31,778 bases of DNA. Source: an uncultured Gammaproteobacteria bacterium. Its GTDB lineage: Bacteria; Pseudomonadota; Gammaproteobacteria; GCA-002705445; GCA-002716945. The stretch is from the NCBI GenBank assembly GCA_913046125.1, contig CAJWRL010000001.1, positions 1 through 31,778 of the forward strand, read 5' to 3'. Of this stretch, positions 8,117-16,965 are shown one piece after another. Each line of letters starts with the position of its first letter. Positions within the stretch are counted from its first letter, which is position 1. The position numbers were made by a program, and so were the translations under genes. Below the pieces are notes generated by a model. That model was not told the origin of the DNA. It was given only the letters and a program-made list of their open reading frames with translations, and did no database searches.

Positions 8117-8977
8117 ATGAACAAAAACTTAACAAATAGAGCGATTGCTAAAGAGGTTGCAATAGACCTAGAGTCTTCTGATGCCTTAAATTATTATCTC
8201 GCGCAGCTCAGGGAAACACCGCTACTATCCAAAGAGCAAGAAGAAGAATTATTCTTTAGACTTCAGAATGCAGATGATATGGATGCCGCTAAAAAACTTG
8301 TTATGTCGCATCTCAGATTTGTTGTACACATTGCAAAAACCTATAAAGGATATGGTTTGCCATTACTGGATATTATTCAGGAGGGAAATGTTGGTTTAAT
8401 GAAGGCAGTGAAAAAATTTGATCCAAGTAAGAAAGTCAGATTATTATCATTTGCTATCTATTGGATAAGAGCTGAGATTCATGAATTTGTATTGAAAAAT
8501 TGGAGAATAGTCAAAGTTGCGACAACAAAAGCTCAGAGAAAACTATTCTTTAAATTAAGAAGTAAAAAAACCTCGTCAAACTGGTTATCGGAGCAAGAGA
8601 CACATGACATTGCTTCTGAATTAAATGTTGACAGTAAAACTGTTAAATTAATGGAAAACCGTCTCAGTGGAACAGATGTTGCATTTGATCCAGTTGAAGA
8701 AGACGACAATTCACCATCTGGGTATTTAACACAAAATACAAACCCTTTAACAATTTTAGAAGCTCAAGACTCTGAAGATGATAATACAAAAAAACTGATC
8801 TCTGCACTTAGCAAATTGGATGAAAGAAGTCGTGACATTATCTCACAACGATTTCTATCTGAACAGAAACCAACTTTAGACGAACTTTCAAAAAAATATA
8901 AAGTATCAAAAGAAAGAATTCGCCAAATTGAAGAGAAGTCTCTCAACATTCTCAAAGATTCAATACTTCTAGCATAA
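8117..8977 (+). CDS. rpoH: RNA polymerase sigma-32 factor (heat shock)
   Basis: With the start at 8117 the protein has 286 residues (E. coli RpoH has 284). A frame opening at 8108 adds only MYK and lies upstream of the predicted transcription start. It has region 1.2/2.1 (YYLAQLRETPLLSKEQEEEL), region 2.3/2.4 (LLDIIQEGNVGLMKAVKKFD near 83-102, then VRLLSFAIYWIRAEIHE), the diagnostic RpoH box QRKLFFKLR at 140-148, and the region 4 helix-turn-helix (TLDELSKKYKVSKERIRQIE). It directs core polymerase to heat-shock promoters. In gammaproteobacteria rpoH normally follows ftsY-ftsE-ftsX; here those genes are absent and the M16 unit is directly divergent. It converges on ctaB with a 2-nt gap. Confidence 0.97.
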   Translation: MNKNLTNRAIAKEVAIDLESSDALNYYLAQLRETPLLSKEQEEELFFRLQNADDMDAAKKLVMSHLRFVVHIAKTYKGYGLPLLDIIQEGNVGLMKAVKKFDPSKKVRLLSFAIYWIRAEIHEFVLKNWRIVKVATTKAQRKLFFKLRSKKTSSNWLSEQETHDIASELNVDSKTVKLMENRLSGTDVAFDPVEEDDNSPSGYLTQNTNPLTILEAQDSEDDNTKKLISALSKLDERSRDIISQRFLSEQKPTLDELSKKYKVSKERIRQIEEKSLNILKDSILLA

Positions 8978-8979
8978 AA

Positions 8980-9870
8980 CTAGAGCATCAAAATATAGTG
9001 ATCGGCTAATAAAGCTGCAAACAACATTGCCAGGTAAGTGATAGAAAACTTAAATAGCAACAGAGCCTTTCTGATGTTCTTAGTTATATAAAGATCATAT
9101 GAATCGTATATGAACTTTCCACCGAGCAGGATAACTGATGCTAAGTAAATATAAGATACGAGTCCAAGTAAATATGGAAACAAAGTAATACAAAACAATA
9201 GAATTGAATAAAGAAAAATATGCAGTCTTGTAAAATCATCACCATGAGTGACTGGTAACATAGGGATATTCGCTTTGCTATAATCATCTTTTTTATAGAC
9301 TGCTAACGCCCAGAAATGTGGAGGTGTCCATAAAAATATAATGAGAAATAATAGTAGAGGAAGTTCACTAACTCCATTAGTAATAGCCGTCCATCCGAGT
9401 AGAGGTGGCATAGCTCCAGCTATACCTCCAATTACAATATTTTGCGAGGTCAGATTTTTTAAATACACAGAATAGATTATTGAATAAACTATTATTGAAA
9501 ATAAAGTCAATACAGTGGTGATTGTGTTTACGTATTCATAAAGAATGTAAGTAGAAATAAGAGATATAACTATTGAAAAATAGATGGCATGCTTCGAAGT
9601 AACATTTCCTTTGATAAGCGGTCTACTTTTGGTCCTATCCATTATGGCGTCAATCTTCTGGTCCACTATTTGGTTTATCACTGCTGCTGCTGATGCAGCA
9701 AGATAGATTCCTATACTAGCGTAGATCATGAGACTGTAGTTCAAGTTAAAATCTTGAGCTAGAAGCATACCGACAATGGCTGTGAAGATAATAAGAAAAT
9801 TTACCCTCGGTTTGGTCAGAGCAATCAGGTCAAATATAATTGGATTAGGTGTTGATGTAGTGCTGTTCAT
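8980..9870 (-). CDS. ctaB: Protohaem IX farnesyltransferase (haem O synthase)
   Basis: This 296-residue inner-membrane UbiA-family prenyltransferase adds farnesyl to haem B to make haem O. It shows LTKPRVNFLIIFTA at the N-terminus, the first Asp-rich motif NQIVDQKIDAIMDRTKSRP, the WTPPHFWALA segment, the second acidic/NIPMLPVTHGDD motif, and about nine hydrophobic helices. It is the last gene of the oxidase block and starts 3 nt after the ctaA stop, so the two haem-A enzymes are coupled. No SCO gene follows, unlike many gammaproteobacterial clusters. The end converges on rpoH. Confidence 0.97.
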   Translation of the reverse strand: MNSTTSTPNPIIFDLIALTKPRVNFLIIFTAIVGMLLAQDFNLNYSLMIYASIGIYLAASAAAVINQIVDQKIDAIMDRTKSRPLIKGNVTSKHAIYFSIVISLISTYILYEYVNTITTVLTLFSIIVYSIIYSVYLKNLTSQNIVIGGIAGAMPPLLGWTAITNGVSELPLLLFLIIFLWTPPHFWALAVYKKDDYSKANIPMLPVTHGDDFTRLHIFLYSILLFCITLFPYLLGLVSYIYLASVILLGGKFIYDSYDLYITKNIRKALLLFKFSITYLAMLFAALLADHYILML

Positions 9871-9873
9871 TTA

Positions 9874-10875
9874 CTATGTTTTAGTAAATGATATCAAAGA
9901 ATAATACAAAGCGCCCGAGATTAATGCCATTAAAATAGCTGCATTCATAGTATGCCAGACAGCAATATTTAGCGGAAGGCTATACACCACATTAGATATG
10001 CCCAAAGCTACTTGAAGCACAAAAAAGATTATACTTGCGCCTATGACTTTCTTTAAGAAACTATGCTCTTCAAGTTTAAAAATTATATATATAGTTAATA
10101 GGAAGAACAGGGTCAATATCAATGCCGTAATTCTATGAACATAATGAACAGCTACTTTAGCGCCATAAGCTAAAAAACCTCCCTCATAATTTATATCAGG
10201 TAGGTTTATTAAATTAAACGCCCCGTCAAAAACCATTTCTTTTGGATACCACTGGTCGAGACATTTTGGAAAGTCAGTACATGCCAGTGAGGCATAATTC
10301 GTGCTTGTCCATCCACCTAGCAGAATTTGTACGATCAACAGAGACCATGTAACAAACACCATCACAAGTGCATATTTAGGTAGTTTATTTTGTGAAATAT
10401 CTATCTCGGCATACTTGAGACCATTAATGAAAAGTAATGTTGCTGTTAACATTCCAAAAAATAGATGGGTTGTAACTATAGTTGGTTTGACTAGCATTGT
10501 TACAGTAAGCATTCCCATTATTGCCTGAATTATTATTAGTACTGATATCAGTACTGGAAGTATGTAGTTTTGTTTTGAGTATTTAATTGATACGTAAGTG
10601 ATGAAAAAAACATATAAACCAAGAATACCTGCAACATATCTGTGTAACATTTCTCTCCATGCTTTTCCTATGTCAATATTAGCACCAGGATAATTCTCTC
10701 TAGCTTTCGCAAGTTCATCAACTGTATCAGGCGTAGTCAAAAGACCATAGCAGCCTGGCCAATCTGGACATCCAAGTCCTGCATCAGTTAGTCTTACCCA
10801 AGCCCCAAGCGATATCACGAAAAGTGTAAAGGCTGCCCCTAGAAAACTTAATTTCGATATCATTGAATTATCCAT
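9874..10875 (-). CDS. ctaA: Haem A synthase (COX15/CtaA)
   Basis: This 333-residue inner-membrane protein oxidises the methyl of haem O to formyl to give haem A. Family marks are VRLTDAGLGCPDWPGCYG near 27-44, the haem histidines in EMLHRYVAG, TTHLFFGML, HYVHRITAL and AVWHTMNAA, and the cysteine-containing loop SLACTDFPKCLDQWYP. It is the proteobacterial type 2 length, with eight predicted helices. It lies between the SCO-like gene and ctaB with gaps of 3 nt on each side. Confidence 0.97.
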   Translation of the reverse strand: MDNSMISKLSFLGAAFTLFVISLGAWVRLTDAGLGCPDWPGCYGLLTTPDTVDELAKARENYPGANIDIGKAWREMLHRYVAGILGLYVFFITYVSIKYSKQNYILPVLISVLIIIQAIMGMLTVTMLVKPTIVTTHLFFGMLTATLLFINGLKYAEIDISQNKLPKYALVMVFVTWSLLIVQILLGGWTSTNYASLACTDFPKCLDQWYPKEMVFDGAFNLINLPDINYEGGFLAYGAKVAVHYVHRITALILTLFFLLTIYIIFKLEEHSFLKKVIGASIIFFVLQVALGISNVVYSLPLNIAVWHTMNAAILMALISGALYYSLISFTKT

Positions 10876-10878
10876 AAT

Positions 10879-11385
10879 CTACCTCTTTGAGAATTTAAGT
10901 AACTTCTTGATGTCCTTAAGCAAACCTTTTGCAATAAAATCATTTTCGTAGCCTAGTATGATTTTACCAAAAGGATCAGCAATAAAAATTCTCTCATCCA
11001 TTTTAGTGAGTTTATTATAGAGGGTTTCTGATCTATCTAAAAGAATAACTTTTGGATAGTTATCTAAATTAACTGTATTCTCATTAGTGTTTTTATGAAG
11101 TAGATACCGTTTTACTCTACCCATATCTTTACCAAGAGCTGTGTTGATCTGTCTTAACATATGCATGTTGTCCTGGCAGCTTGTATCGCACTTACCATCA
11201 ATCACTTGAAGAATAATCCAATGATCATTATCAGCCAAGCTAGTTATATTTATCTCATCAACTAAAAAAGATCCATGATTAGTCGTACCTCTAGTGCTAG
11301 TCGCGTCATTATCGAAGAAGTATTTTGCAAATATAAAGGGAAGGACAAATACAAATACTATCAATAGAAACTTAAGTTTTGACAT
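10879..11385 (-). CDS. SCO-like thioredoxin-fold assembly protein of the oxidase cluster
   Basis: This 168-residue protein has one N-terminal membrane anchor (about 5-22) and a periplasmic domain. It has a single C-x3-C pair, C66 and C70 (GKCDTSCQ), the spacing used by SCO copper chaperones, with histidines H75 and H97 nearby as possible third ligands. Proteins of this size sit between SURF1 and ctaA in Pseudomonas-type cox clusters. Copper delivery or thiol reduction at the CuA site of CtaC is a reasonable role, since no separate SCO gene is present. The function is inferred from motif and position. It overlaps the SURF1 end by 14 nt. Confidence 0.72.
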   Translation of the reverse strand: MSKLKFLLIVFVFVLPFIFAKYFFDNDATSTRGTTNHGSFLVDEINITSLADNDHWIILQVIDGKCDTSCQDNMHMLRQINTALGKDMGRVKRYLLHKNTNENTVNLDNYPKVILLDRSETLYNKLTKMDERIFIADPFGKIILGYENDFIAKGLLKDIKKLLKFSKR

Positions 11386-12052
11386 TTTTTTTCCTGTTCA
11401 AAAGTATTAAAAAAATAATGCCAATTAAAGCAAACAAAAACCATTGGCCTGCATACATGTAATGTGTGAGATATTTATTTTCAGTCTTCTCTTTTATATG
11501 TATGTATGAATGATTGCTGTTTATCTCCAAGTTTAAATAAAATGGATAGATTTCTTTTCTTAGAATTGAAGATATTTCATTAATACTTAGATTCTGTATT
11601 ATAAATGGTTTTTCATTAGTCATATTAACTCCGCTTAACTCCAGGAGTTTCATTGGATATTTTATGTATCCCTTTATTTGTTGTTCAGATTCAGGAGTAA
11701 GAATCTCTGGAAATTTTTGTCGTGAAAAGTTGTCAACCCAGCCTCTATTTACAATAATGATCTTATCCTCAACCAGAAATGGTGACATCACAAGATATCC
11801 GGCTTTTTTATTATGAACAATATTATCAAGAAGAAAATATGGTTCTAGAAAAGTCCCTTTAGCCATAATTTTAGTGTATCTTAAAGGATTTTTTTGCACT
11901 TCTTTTAGATCTAAATATTCTTTTGATAATTGATTTTGATAATCAGTTTGAATACTGAGTTTTTGATCTGCTCGATCTAACTGCCAAAAACCTAAGTACA
12001 CACAAGTCAAAATTAGAAAAAATAGGATCAAGTTTTTAAGTATATTTTTCAT
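11372..12052 (-). CDS. SURF1 family cytochrome oxidase assembly protein
   Basis: This 226-residue inner-membrane protein has an N-terminal helix (about 7-22) followed by the family motif GFWQLDRADQK, a periplasmic domain with IIVNRGWVD and YPFYLNLE-like strands, and a C-terminal helix starting at YAGQWFLFALIG. SURF1 assists haem a3/subunit I maturation. Only 20 nt separate its start from the divergent DUF2909-like start. It probably relies on transcription from the ctaC promoter passing through the antisense side of that small gene. Confidence 0.93.
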   Translation of the reverse strand: MKNILKNLILFFLILTCVYLGFWQLDRADQKLSIQTDYQNQLSKEYLDLKEVQKNPLRYTKIMAKGTFLEPYFLLDNIVHNKKAGYLVMSPFLVEDKIIIVNRGWVDNFSRQKFPEILTPESEQQIKGYIKYPMKLLELSGVNMTNEKPFIIQNLSINEISSILRKEIYPFYLNLEINSNHSYIHIKEKTENKYLTHYMYAGQWFLFALIGIIFLILLNRKKNVKT

Positions 12053-12072
12053 TCTAGTGATAACATGTTTCT

Positions 12073-12273
12073 ATGTTTAAATTCGCGATTATAACTCTTC
12101 TAATCCTAATAATATATAATCTTGTTATGGGCTTTGTATACATTCTAAAAGATAAATCAAGCTCTAACAGAGGACTTGCTTCACTGAAAACAAGAATAGT
12201 TTTGTCTGTATTACTCTTTGCATTGTTAATAGTAGGATATTATATGGATATGATTAAACCGAATAATTTTTGA
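12073..12273 (+). CDS. Twin-transmembrane DUF2909-like protein
   Basis: This 66-residue protein has two hydrophobic helices (about 3-24 and 43-62) joined by a charged loop with KDKSSSNRG and LKTRIVLSV, as in the DUF2909/twin-TM family found in gammaproteobacterial cox loci. The function is unknown; a helper role in oxidase assembly is inferred from position only. It lies in antisense orientation inside the oxidase block, 6 nt from the convergent ctaE stop and 20 nt from the divergent SURF1 start. No clear Shine-Dalgarno is present; a weak GATAAC lies 8 nt before the ATG. Confidence 0.75.
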   Translation: MFKFAIITLLILIIYNLVMGFVYILKDKSSSNRGLASLKTRIVLSVLLFALLIVGYYMDMIKPNNF

Positions 12274-12279
12274 TATCAA

Positions 12280-13137
12280 TCAAAGCCAGTAGACAAACAC
12301 AAATAAACCAAGCCAAACAACATCGACAAAATGCCAATACCAGGCAACGGCTTCAAATCCAAAATGATTCTCATTACTAAAATGTCCTCGAATACATCTG
12401 AATAAAATAACAGTCAACATTATTGCACCGAGTGTGACATGGAAACCATGAAATCCGGTTAACATATAAAATGTCGAGCCATAAATCCCTGATGACATTT
12501 TTAAATTAAGATCATTATAAGCATGAGAATATTCATAGGCTTGAAAACCTACAAATATAAAACCTAAAAGAACAGTCGCGATTAATCCTAGGATAAGCTG
12601 ATTTCTTTTGCCCTCTTTGAGACCGTGGTGAGCCCATGTGACTGTCAAACCACTAATGAGTAAAATAATTGTATTGAGCGCTGGTATACCTGCTGCTTTC
12701 ATTACCACAAAATCACCACCATAATTGGCAGGACCATTGGAAGGCCACACATTTTCGAACGAAGGCCATAACTCCTGATTGGTACTCACTCCAGAACCAT
12801 CACCTGCTAACCATGGCAATGATAGCTCTCTTGCATAGTAAAGGGCCCCAAAAAATGCTGCAAAAAACATAACCTCAGAGAAAATAAACCATGCCATACC
12901 CCACCTAAATGACATATCTACTTGATCATCATATAATCCACTTTCACTCTCCCTGACAACATAAGAAAACCAACCATATACAACTATCAACAATAGACCC
13001 AGACCTGTTAATGTAAGTGTCAGTGTGGACTCATCGTTCATATAATTGGCAAGGCCAATGAACATAATCATCAATGCTATAGTTGCTAAAAATGGCCACT
13101 TGGTTTCGTGAGGAACGTAATACGATGAGCCACTCAC
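12280..13137 (-). CDS. ctaE: Cytochrome c oxidase subunit III
   Basis: This 285-residue inner-membrane subunit has seven hydrophobic segments. It begins with YYVPHETKWPF, contains MSFRWGMAWFIFSEVMFF (the family's FxxSExMFF signature, with the acidic residue in the membrane), TVTWAHHGL, and ends with VAWYWHFVDVVWLGLFVFVY. Subunit III stabilises the catalytic core and D-channel proton uptake. Its ATG overlaps the ctaG stop by 4 nt, so they are coupled. Confidence 0.97.
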   Translation of the reverse strand: MSGSSYYVPHETKWPFLATIALMIMFIGLANYMNDESTLTLTLTGLGLLLIVVYGWFSYVVRESESGLYDDQVDMSFRWGMAWFIFSEVMFFAAFFGALYYARELSLPWLAGDGSGVSTNQELWPSFENVWPSNGPANYGGDFVVMKAAGIPALNTIILLISGLTVTWAHHGLKEGKRNQLILGLIATVLLGFIFVGFQAYEYSHAYNDLNLKMSSGIYGSTFYMLTGFHGFHVTLGAIMLTVILFRCIRGHFSNENHFGFEAVAWYWHFVDVVWLGLFVFVYWL

Positions 13138-13670
13138 AATTTATCTGCCTCTACTACTTTATTAGTAATATCAAACATAGTGTACGAAAGCACTATATCA
13201 CCTATATTGGTCGGAAGATCGTTATCTACTACAAATTGAATCCCTAAATCTTTAACCTCACCAGAATCAATTGTTTGTTGATTGAAACAGAAACATTCTA
13301 TTTTTTTAAAATATTCTGCAAACTTACCTGGGGTTACACTTGGGCTAGCCGTGGTATGTAATTGTTTAGTTGAGTTATTCTTCATGACATAGTGAGTATT
13401 ATAAGGTTTTCCAACTTGAACAGTCATTTCTGTTACCGCTGGCTCAAAATATAGTGGTGCTGAATTTGCGACGTTTGAGATAAATTTAATTTTTATAAAT
13501 CTATTTTCTTTTTCAATATCACTACCTGTGTATGCAACCTCATTTGTTTTACCATTCAAACCAGTTATTTCGCAAAATGTATCGTAGATAGGCACTAGTG
13601 CGTAAGAAAAACCATACATAGCCACAACTACGAGCGAGAGTTTTGTAATAGTTGATTTAACGCTTTTCAT
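13134..13670 (-). CDS. ctaG: Cytochrome c oxidase copper-insertion protein CtaG/Cox11
   Basis: This 178-residue protein has one N-terminal helix (about 9-27) and a periplasmic domain that delivers copper to the CuB site of subunit I. The diagnostic CFCFNQQ is present with C126 and C128, and a further cysteine at C33 (DTFCEITG) is the conserved one beside the membrane helix. Its start codon lies on the ctaD stop, and its end overlaps ctaE. Confidence 0.97.
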   Translation of the reverse strand: MKSVKSTITKLSLVVVAMYGFSYALVPIYDTFCEITGLNGKTNEVAYTGSDIEKENRFIKIKFISNVANSAPLYFEPAVTEMTVQVGKPYNTHYVMKNNSTKQLHTTASPSVTPGKFAEYFKKIECFCFNQQTIDSGEVKDLGIQFVVDNDLPTNIGDIVLSYTMFDITNKVVEADKL

Positions 13671-15247
13671 TAGTCAACCTTAGGTGGTGTATCAAATGAA
13701 TGATATGGTGCTGGAGAAGGTAAAGTCCATTCTAATCCCTCAGCGCCTTCCCAAGACTTATCAGCTGCTGTTACAGGCTGTCTAAGCGTTTGAAATAGTA
13801 TGTACACGAAAAGAAGTTGTGATAATCCAAAGCCAAATGCACCAATAGATGCAATCATATTGAAGTCTGTAAACTGAACAGCGTAATCAGGAATTCTTCT
13901 CGGCATACCAGCTAATCCAACGAAGTGCATAGGGAAAAAGGTAATGTTTACAAATACTGTTGTCATCCAAAAATGAACTTTCCCGAGTGTTTCGTTGTAC
14001 ATTTTCCCCGTCCATTTAGGAAGCCAGTAATATACTGCTGCTATAACAGCAAATATTGCACCAGGAACGAGAACGTAGTGGAAATGTGCTACTACAAAGT
14101 ATGTGTCGTGATACTGGAAATCCGCTGGAGTTATTGCAAGCATCAACCCAGAGAAGCCTCCAATAGTGAATAGAATAATGAAAGCTAGTGAAAATAACAT
14201 GGGTGTCTCAAAAGTCATTGACCCTCTCCACATCGTTGCGACCCAGTTAAAAACCTTTACGCCTGTAGGTACAGCTATCAGCATCGTTGTGAACATAAAA
14301 AATATTTCACCGGCAAGTGGCATTCCCACTGTGAACATGTGGTGTGCCCAAACAATAAATGATAGTAAAGCGATTGAAGCAGTCGCATATACCATAGAGT
14401 CGTATCCAAATAGTTTTTTTCTAGAGAATGCAGGAATTATAGTCGATATAATACCGAATGCAGGAAGTATTAAAATGTAAACTTCAGGATGACCAAAGAA
14501 CCAGAATATATGCTGGAATAAAACAGGGTCTCCACCACCGGCAGCTGTGAAGAAACTAGTTCCATAAAATCTGTCCGTCAATAACATGGTAATGGCACCA
14601 GCTAGTACGGGCATAGCGGCAATAAGTAGAAATGCGGTTATAAGCCATGTCCATACAAAGATTGGCATCTTCATTAGAGTCATGCCAGGCGCTCTCATAT
14701 TAAGAATTGTAGCTATGACATTTATAGCACCGAGAATTGATGAGGCTCCTAATAAATGAAGCGAAAATATTACAAATGGCATAGAATTTCCGCCCTGTAA
14801 TGACAATGGGGGATATAATGTCCAACCCGCTGCTGGTCCACCACTCTCAAAAAATAAGGTGCTCAGTAGCATTGTAAAAGCGAAAGGTAATATCCAAAAA
14901 CTCCAGTTATTGAGTCTTGGAAGTGCCATATCAGGGGCGCCAATCATCATCGGAAGTTGCCAATTAGCTAGCCCTACAAAAGCAGGCATAAGTGCACCGA
15001 AAATCATAATAAGAGCGTGCATTGTGGTCATTTGATTGAAAAAGCCAGGAACTACAAGCTGAAGACCCGGTTGAAATAATTCTGCACGAATAATTAGCGC
15101 CATAAATCCACCAATAAAAAACATAAGTAAACTGAACCATAGATATAGGGATCCTATGTCTTTATGATTTGTGGTCGTAATCCACCTCATCAAACCAGAT
15201 GGCTGATGATGATGTTCCTCTTTGATGTGATCGATATTTGTACTCAT
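13670..15247 (-). CDS. ctaD: Cytochrome c oxidase subunit I (aa3 type, A1 family)
   Basis: The 525-residue catalytic subunit holds haem a and the haem a3-CuB centre. Haem and copper ligands are visible in [17 protein letters not shown] at 252-257 (CuB His with the cross-linked Tyr; E255 marks the A1-type D-channel), [11 protein letters not shown], and AHFHYVLVP. About twelve helices are seen. Length is typical, with no fused subunit III. AAGGAA lies 6 nt before the start, and ctaC ends 10 nt upstream. It reduces O2 to water with electrons from CuA of CtaC. Confidence 0.98.
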   Translation of the reverse strand: MSTNIDHIKEEHHHQPSGLMRWITTTNHKDIGSLYLWFSLLMFFIGGFMALIIRAELFQPGLQLVVPGFFNQMTTMHALIMIFGALMPAFVGLANWQLPMMIGAPDMALPRLNNWSFWILPFAFTMLLSTLFFESGGPAAGWTLYPPLSLQGGNSMPFVIFSLHLLGASSILGAINVIATILNMRAPGMTLMKMPIFVWTWLITAFLLIAAMPVLAGAITMLLTDRFYGTSFFTAAGGGDPVLFQHIFWFFGHPEVYILILPAFGIISTIIPAFSRKKLFGYDSMVYATASIALLSFIVWAHHMFTVGMPLAGEIFFMFTTMLIAVPTGVKVFNWVATMWRGSMTFETPMLFSLAFIILFTIGGFSGLMLAITPADFQYHDTYFVVAHFHYVLVPGAIFAVIAAVYYWLPKWTGKMYNETLGKVHFWMTTVFVNITFFPMHFVGLAGMPRRIPDYAVQFTDFNMIASIGAFGFGLSQLLFVYILFQTLRQPVTAADKSWEGAEGLEWTLPSPAPYHSFDTPPKVD

Positions 15248-15257
15248 ATTAATTTCC

Positions 15258-16058
15258 TTATTCTGATTTGTCTGCTACTCGGTTCTTTTGGTTTAATGAA
15301 ACCCATTTTACATACTCTTGTTTAGGGACTGCACGAACAACTATTGGCATGAATCCATGATCCTTACCGCATAATTCCGTACACTGACCTCGGTAAACAC
15401 CAGGCTTTTTAATATCTACCCATAATTCATTGATATATCCTGGAATAGCATCTTTCTTTCCAGTGATTTCTGGAACCCACCAAGCATGAATCACATCACT
15501 TGCGGTCAATAGTATTCTGACTTTAGTGTCTGTTGGAAGAACAACTTCATTGTCAACATTAAGAAGATAGTTATCAACTTTTTTAACATCTATCTTAGAA
15601 CCAAGTTGTCTCGCTTCGTTACTTTTATTATCAAGCTTACTGAAAAATGAGACATTATCTTCAACATAATCATATTTCCACATCCATTGATAGCCAGTTA
15701 CTTTGAGTGTTATCTCGGAGTCTCTTGTATCTTCCATCATTATAAGTGTTTTTGTGGCAGGTACAGCCATGCCAACTAAGATTACAAATGGTATTACTGT
15801 CCATATAACTTCGACCGTAGTGCTCTCATGAAACGAAGCTGGTTTAGCTCCTTTAGACTTTCTGTGATGAAATATTGAATAGAACATTACCCCAAATACG
15901 ATTACACCTATCACAACAGTAATATAAAAAATTAACATATGCAGGTCATAGGCAGCGTTGGCGGTAGGTGAGACACCTCTTGGCATATTGACCTCCCAAT
16001 CCGCGAAGCTTGAGATAGAAGCCAACGATGCGATTATTAATGCTGATAGTCTATTCAT
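15258..16058 (-). CDS. ctaC: Cytochrome c oxidase subunit II
   Basis: It has a signal peptide ([19 protein letters not shown]), two membrane helices (about 40-60 and 80-100), an aromatic YQWMWKYDY electron-entry patch and the CuA site [12 protein letters not shown] with C226, C230, H234 and M237; an upstream His is in VIHAWWVPE. No fused cytochrome c domain is present. Two ATGs are available: at 16064 and at 16058. AGGGA directly abuts the first but stands 6 nt before the second, so I choose 16058 (266 residues). It is the first gene of the oxidase operon; transcription from bioC might also run into it. Confidence 0.96.
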   Translation of the reverse strand: MNRLSALIIASLASISSFADWEVNMPRGVSPTANAAYDLHMLIFYITVVIGVIVFGVMFYSIFHHRKSKGAKPASFHESTTVEVIWTVIPFVILVGMAVPATKTLIMMEDTRDSEITLKVTGYQWMWKYDYVEDNVSFFSKLDNKSNEARQLGSKIDVKKVDNYLLNVDNEVVLPTDTKVRILLTASDVIHAWWVPEITGKKDAIPGYINELWVDIKKPGVYRGQCTELCGKDHGFMPIVVRAVPKQEYVKWVSLNQKNRVADKSE

Positions 16059-16153
16059 TTTCATTCCCTAAAATATGGTTATTATTCCTTTAATAACATC
16101 CTTTTCGAGTTCAATAATAGCAAAATATTAGTACTTATGGAATTTCTAATTTA

Positions 16154-16957
16154 CTATTTTTTTATCTCTTTGATCTTTATAAATTTACCTGATTTATCAA
16201 GGGTTTTGGCAGGTTTCAGAGCATAGCCAAAAATTATATCATAAGTTAATTCAAATGAATTTGATGCGTCATTATATAAGCATGATTTTATGATGTTGTA
16301 TTCAGCTTTAGTAATATGTGCCCTGTTTGTGGAATCCGTGATATTAGTGCCAGTTAAACGAATTGAATCAAGCAGCTGGCTAAATTTGGAAAACTCAATA
16401 GTGATTTGCTCATTATCCATAACAGGATCTCTAAAGTCAGACTGAAGTAAGAAATCGCCATAGTGATGCATATCTAAATATTCATTAAACCTAAGTTTTT
16501 CATAAATATCAGGTGGACATTTTTTAAATTCTTTGAATGTATCTGGTCCAGCAACTGAAAATAAGAGTAAACCATTAGGGGTAAGTAAATTTGAAAATTT
16601 ATCGAATAAATTAGGATCAATGTTACACCAATGAAGCGTGAGGCTTGATAAAAGCGTATCGAATGTTGAGAGCTGAAAAGGCGGATTCTCAGCATTGCCT
16701 ACAACACATTTTGCATTATCGTTTTTGATTTTATGAACAAGTGCCATCTCATATGATAAATCCATAGAGATGATATTTACATGTGGGTGTTTTTGTTGGA
16801 GATCCTGAGATAAATACCCTGTTCCTGAACCGATTTCTAAAACATTTAACTTATCATGCTTAATTAAATCTAGCCTACTAAGTAACCTGTTATTTACCTC
16901 CTTTTGTATGAATGAATGCTTATCATACGAACTAGCTTTATTTGAAAATGGATTCAT
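16154..16957 (-). CDS. bioC: Malonyl-ACP O-methyltransferase BioC
   Basis: This 267-residue class I SAM methyltransferase would methylate malonyl-ACP to start pimelate formation for biotin. Residues 1-12 (NPFSNKASSYD) match BioC's AFGRAAxxYD opening, the SAM motif EIGSGTG is at 41-47, followed by ISMDLSYEM and the BioC-type LTLHWCNIDPNLFDKFSNLL and FSVAGPDTFKEF. The C-terminal part is short and divergent. It follows the BioH-like gene by 8 nt on the same strand, and the pairing supports the assignment. The other biotin genes (bioA, B, D, F) are not in the window. Confidence 0.88.
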   Translation of the reverse strand: MNPFSNKASSYDKHSFIQKEVNNRLLSRLDLIKHDKLNVLEIGSGTGYLSQDLQQKHPHVNIISMDLSYEMALVHKIKNDNAKCVVGNAENPPFQLSTFDTLLSSLTLHWCNIDPNLFDKFSNLLTPNGLLLFSVAGPDTFKEFKKCPPDIYEKLRFNEYLDMHHYGDFLLQSDFRDPVMDNEQITIEFSKFSQLLDSIRLTGTNITDSTNRAHITKAEYNIIKSCLYNDASNSFELTYDIIFGYALKPAKTLDKSGKFIKIKEIKK

Positions 16958-16965
16958 GATTTTTA

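Noticed and set aside
13925..14480. Two plus-strand frames of 82 and 104 codons
   Set aside because: They lie wholly within ctaD, whose catalytic ligands are all in the minus-strand frame.
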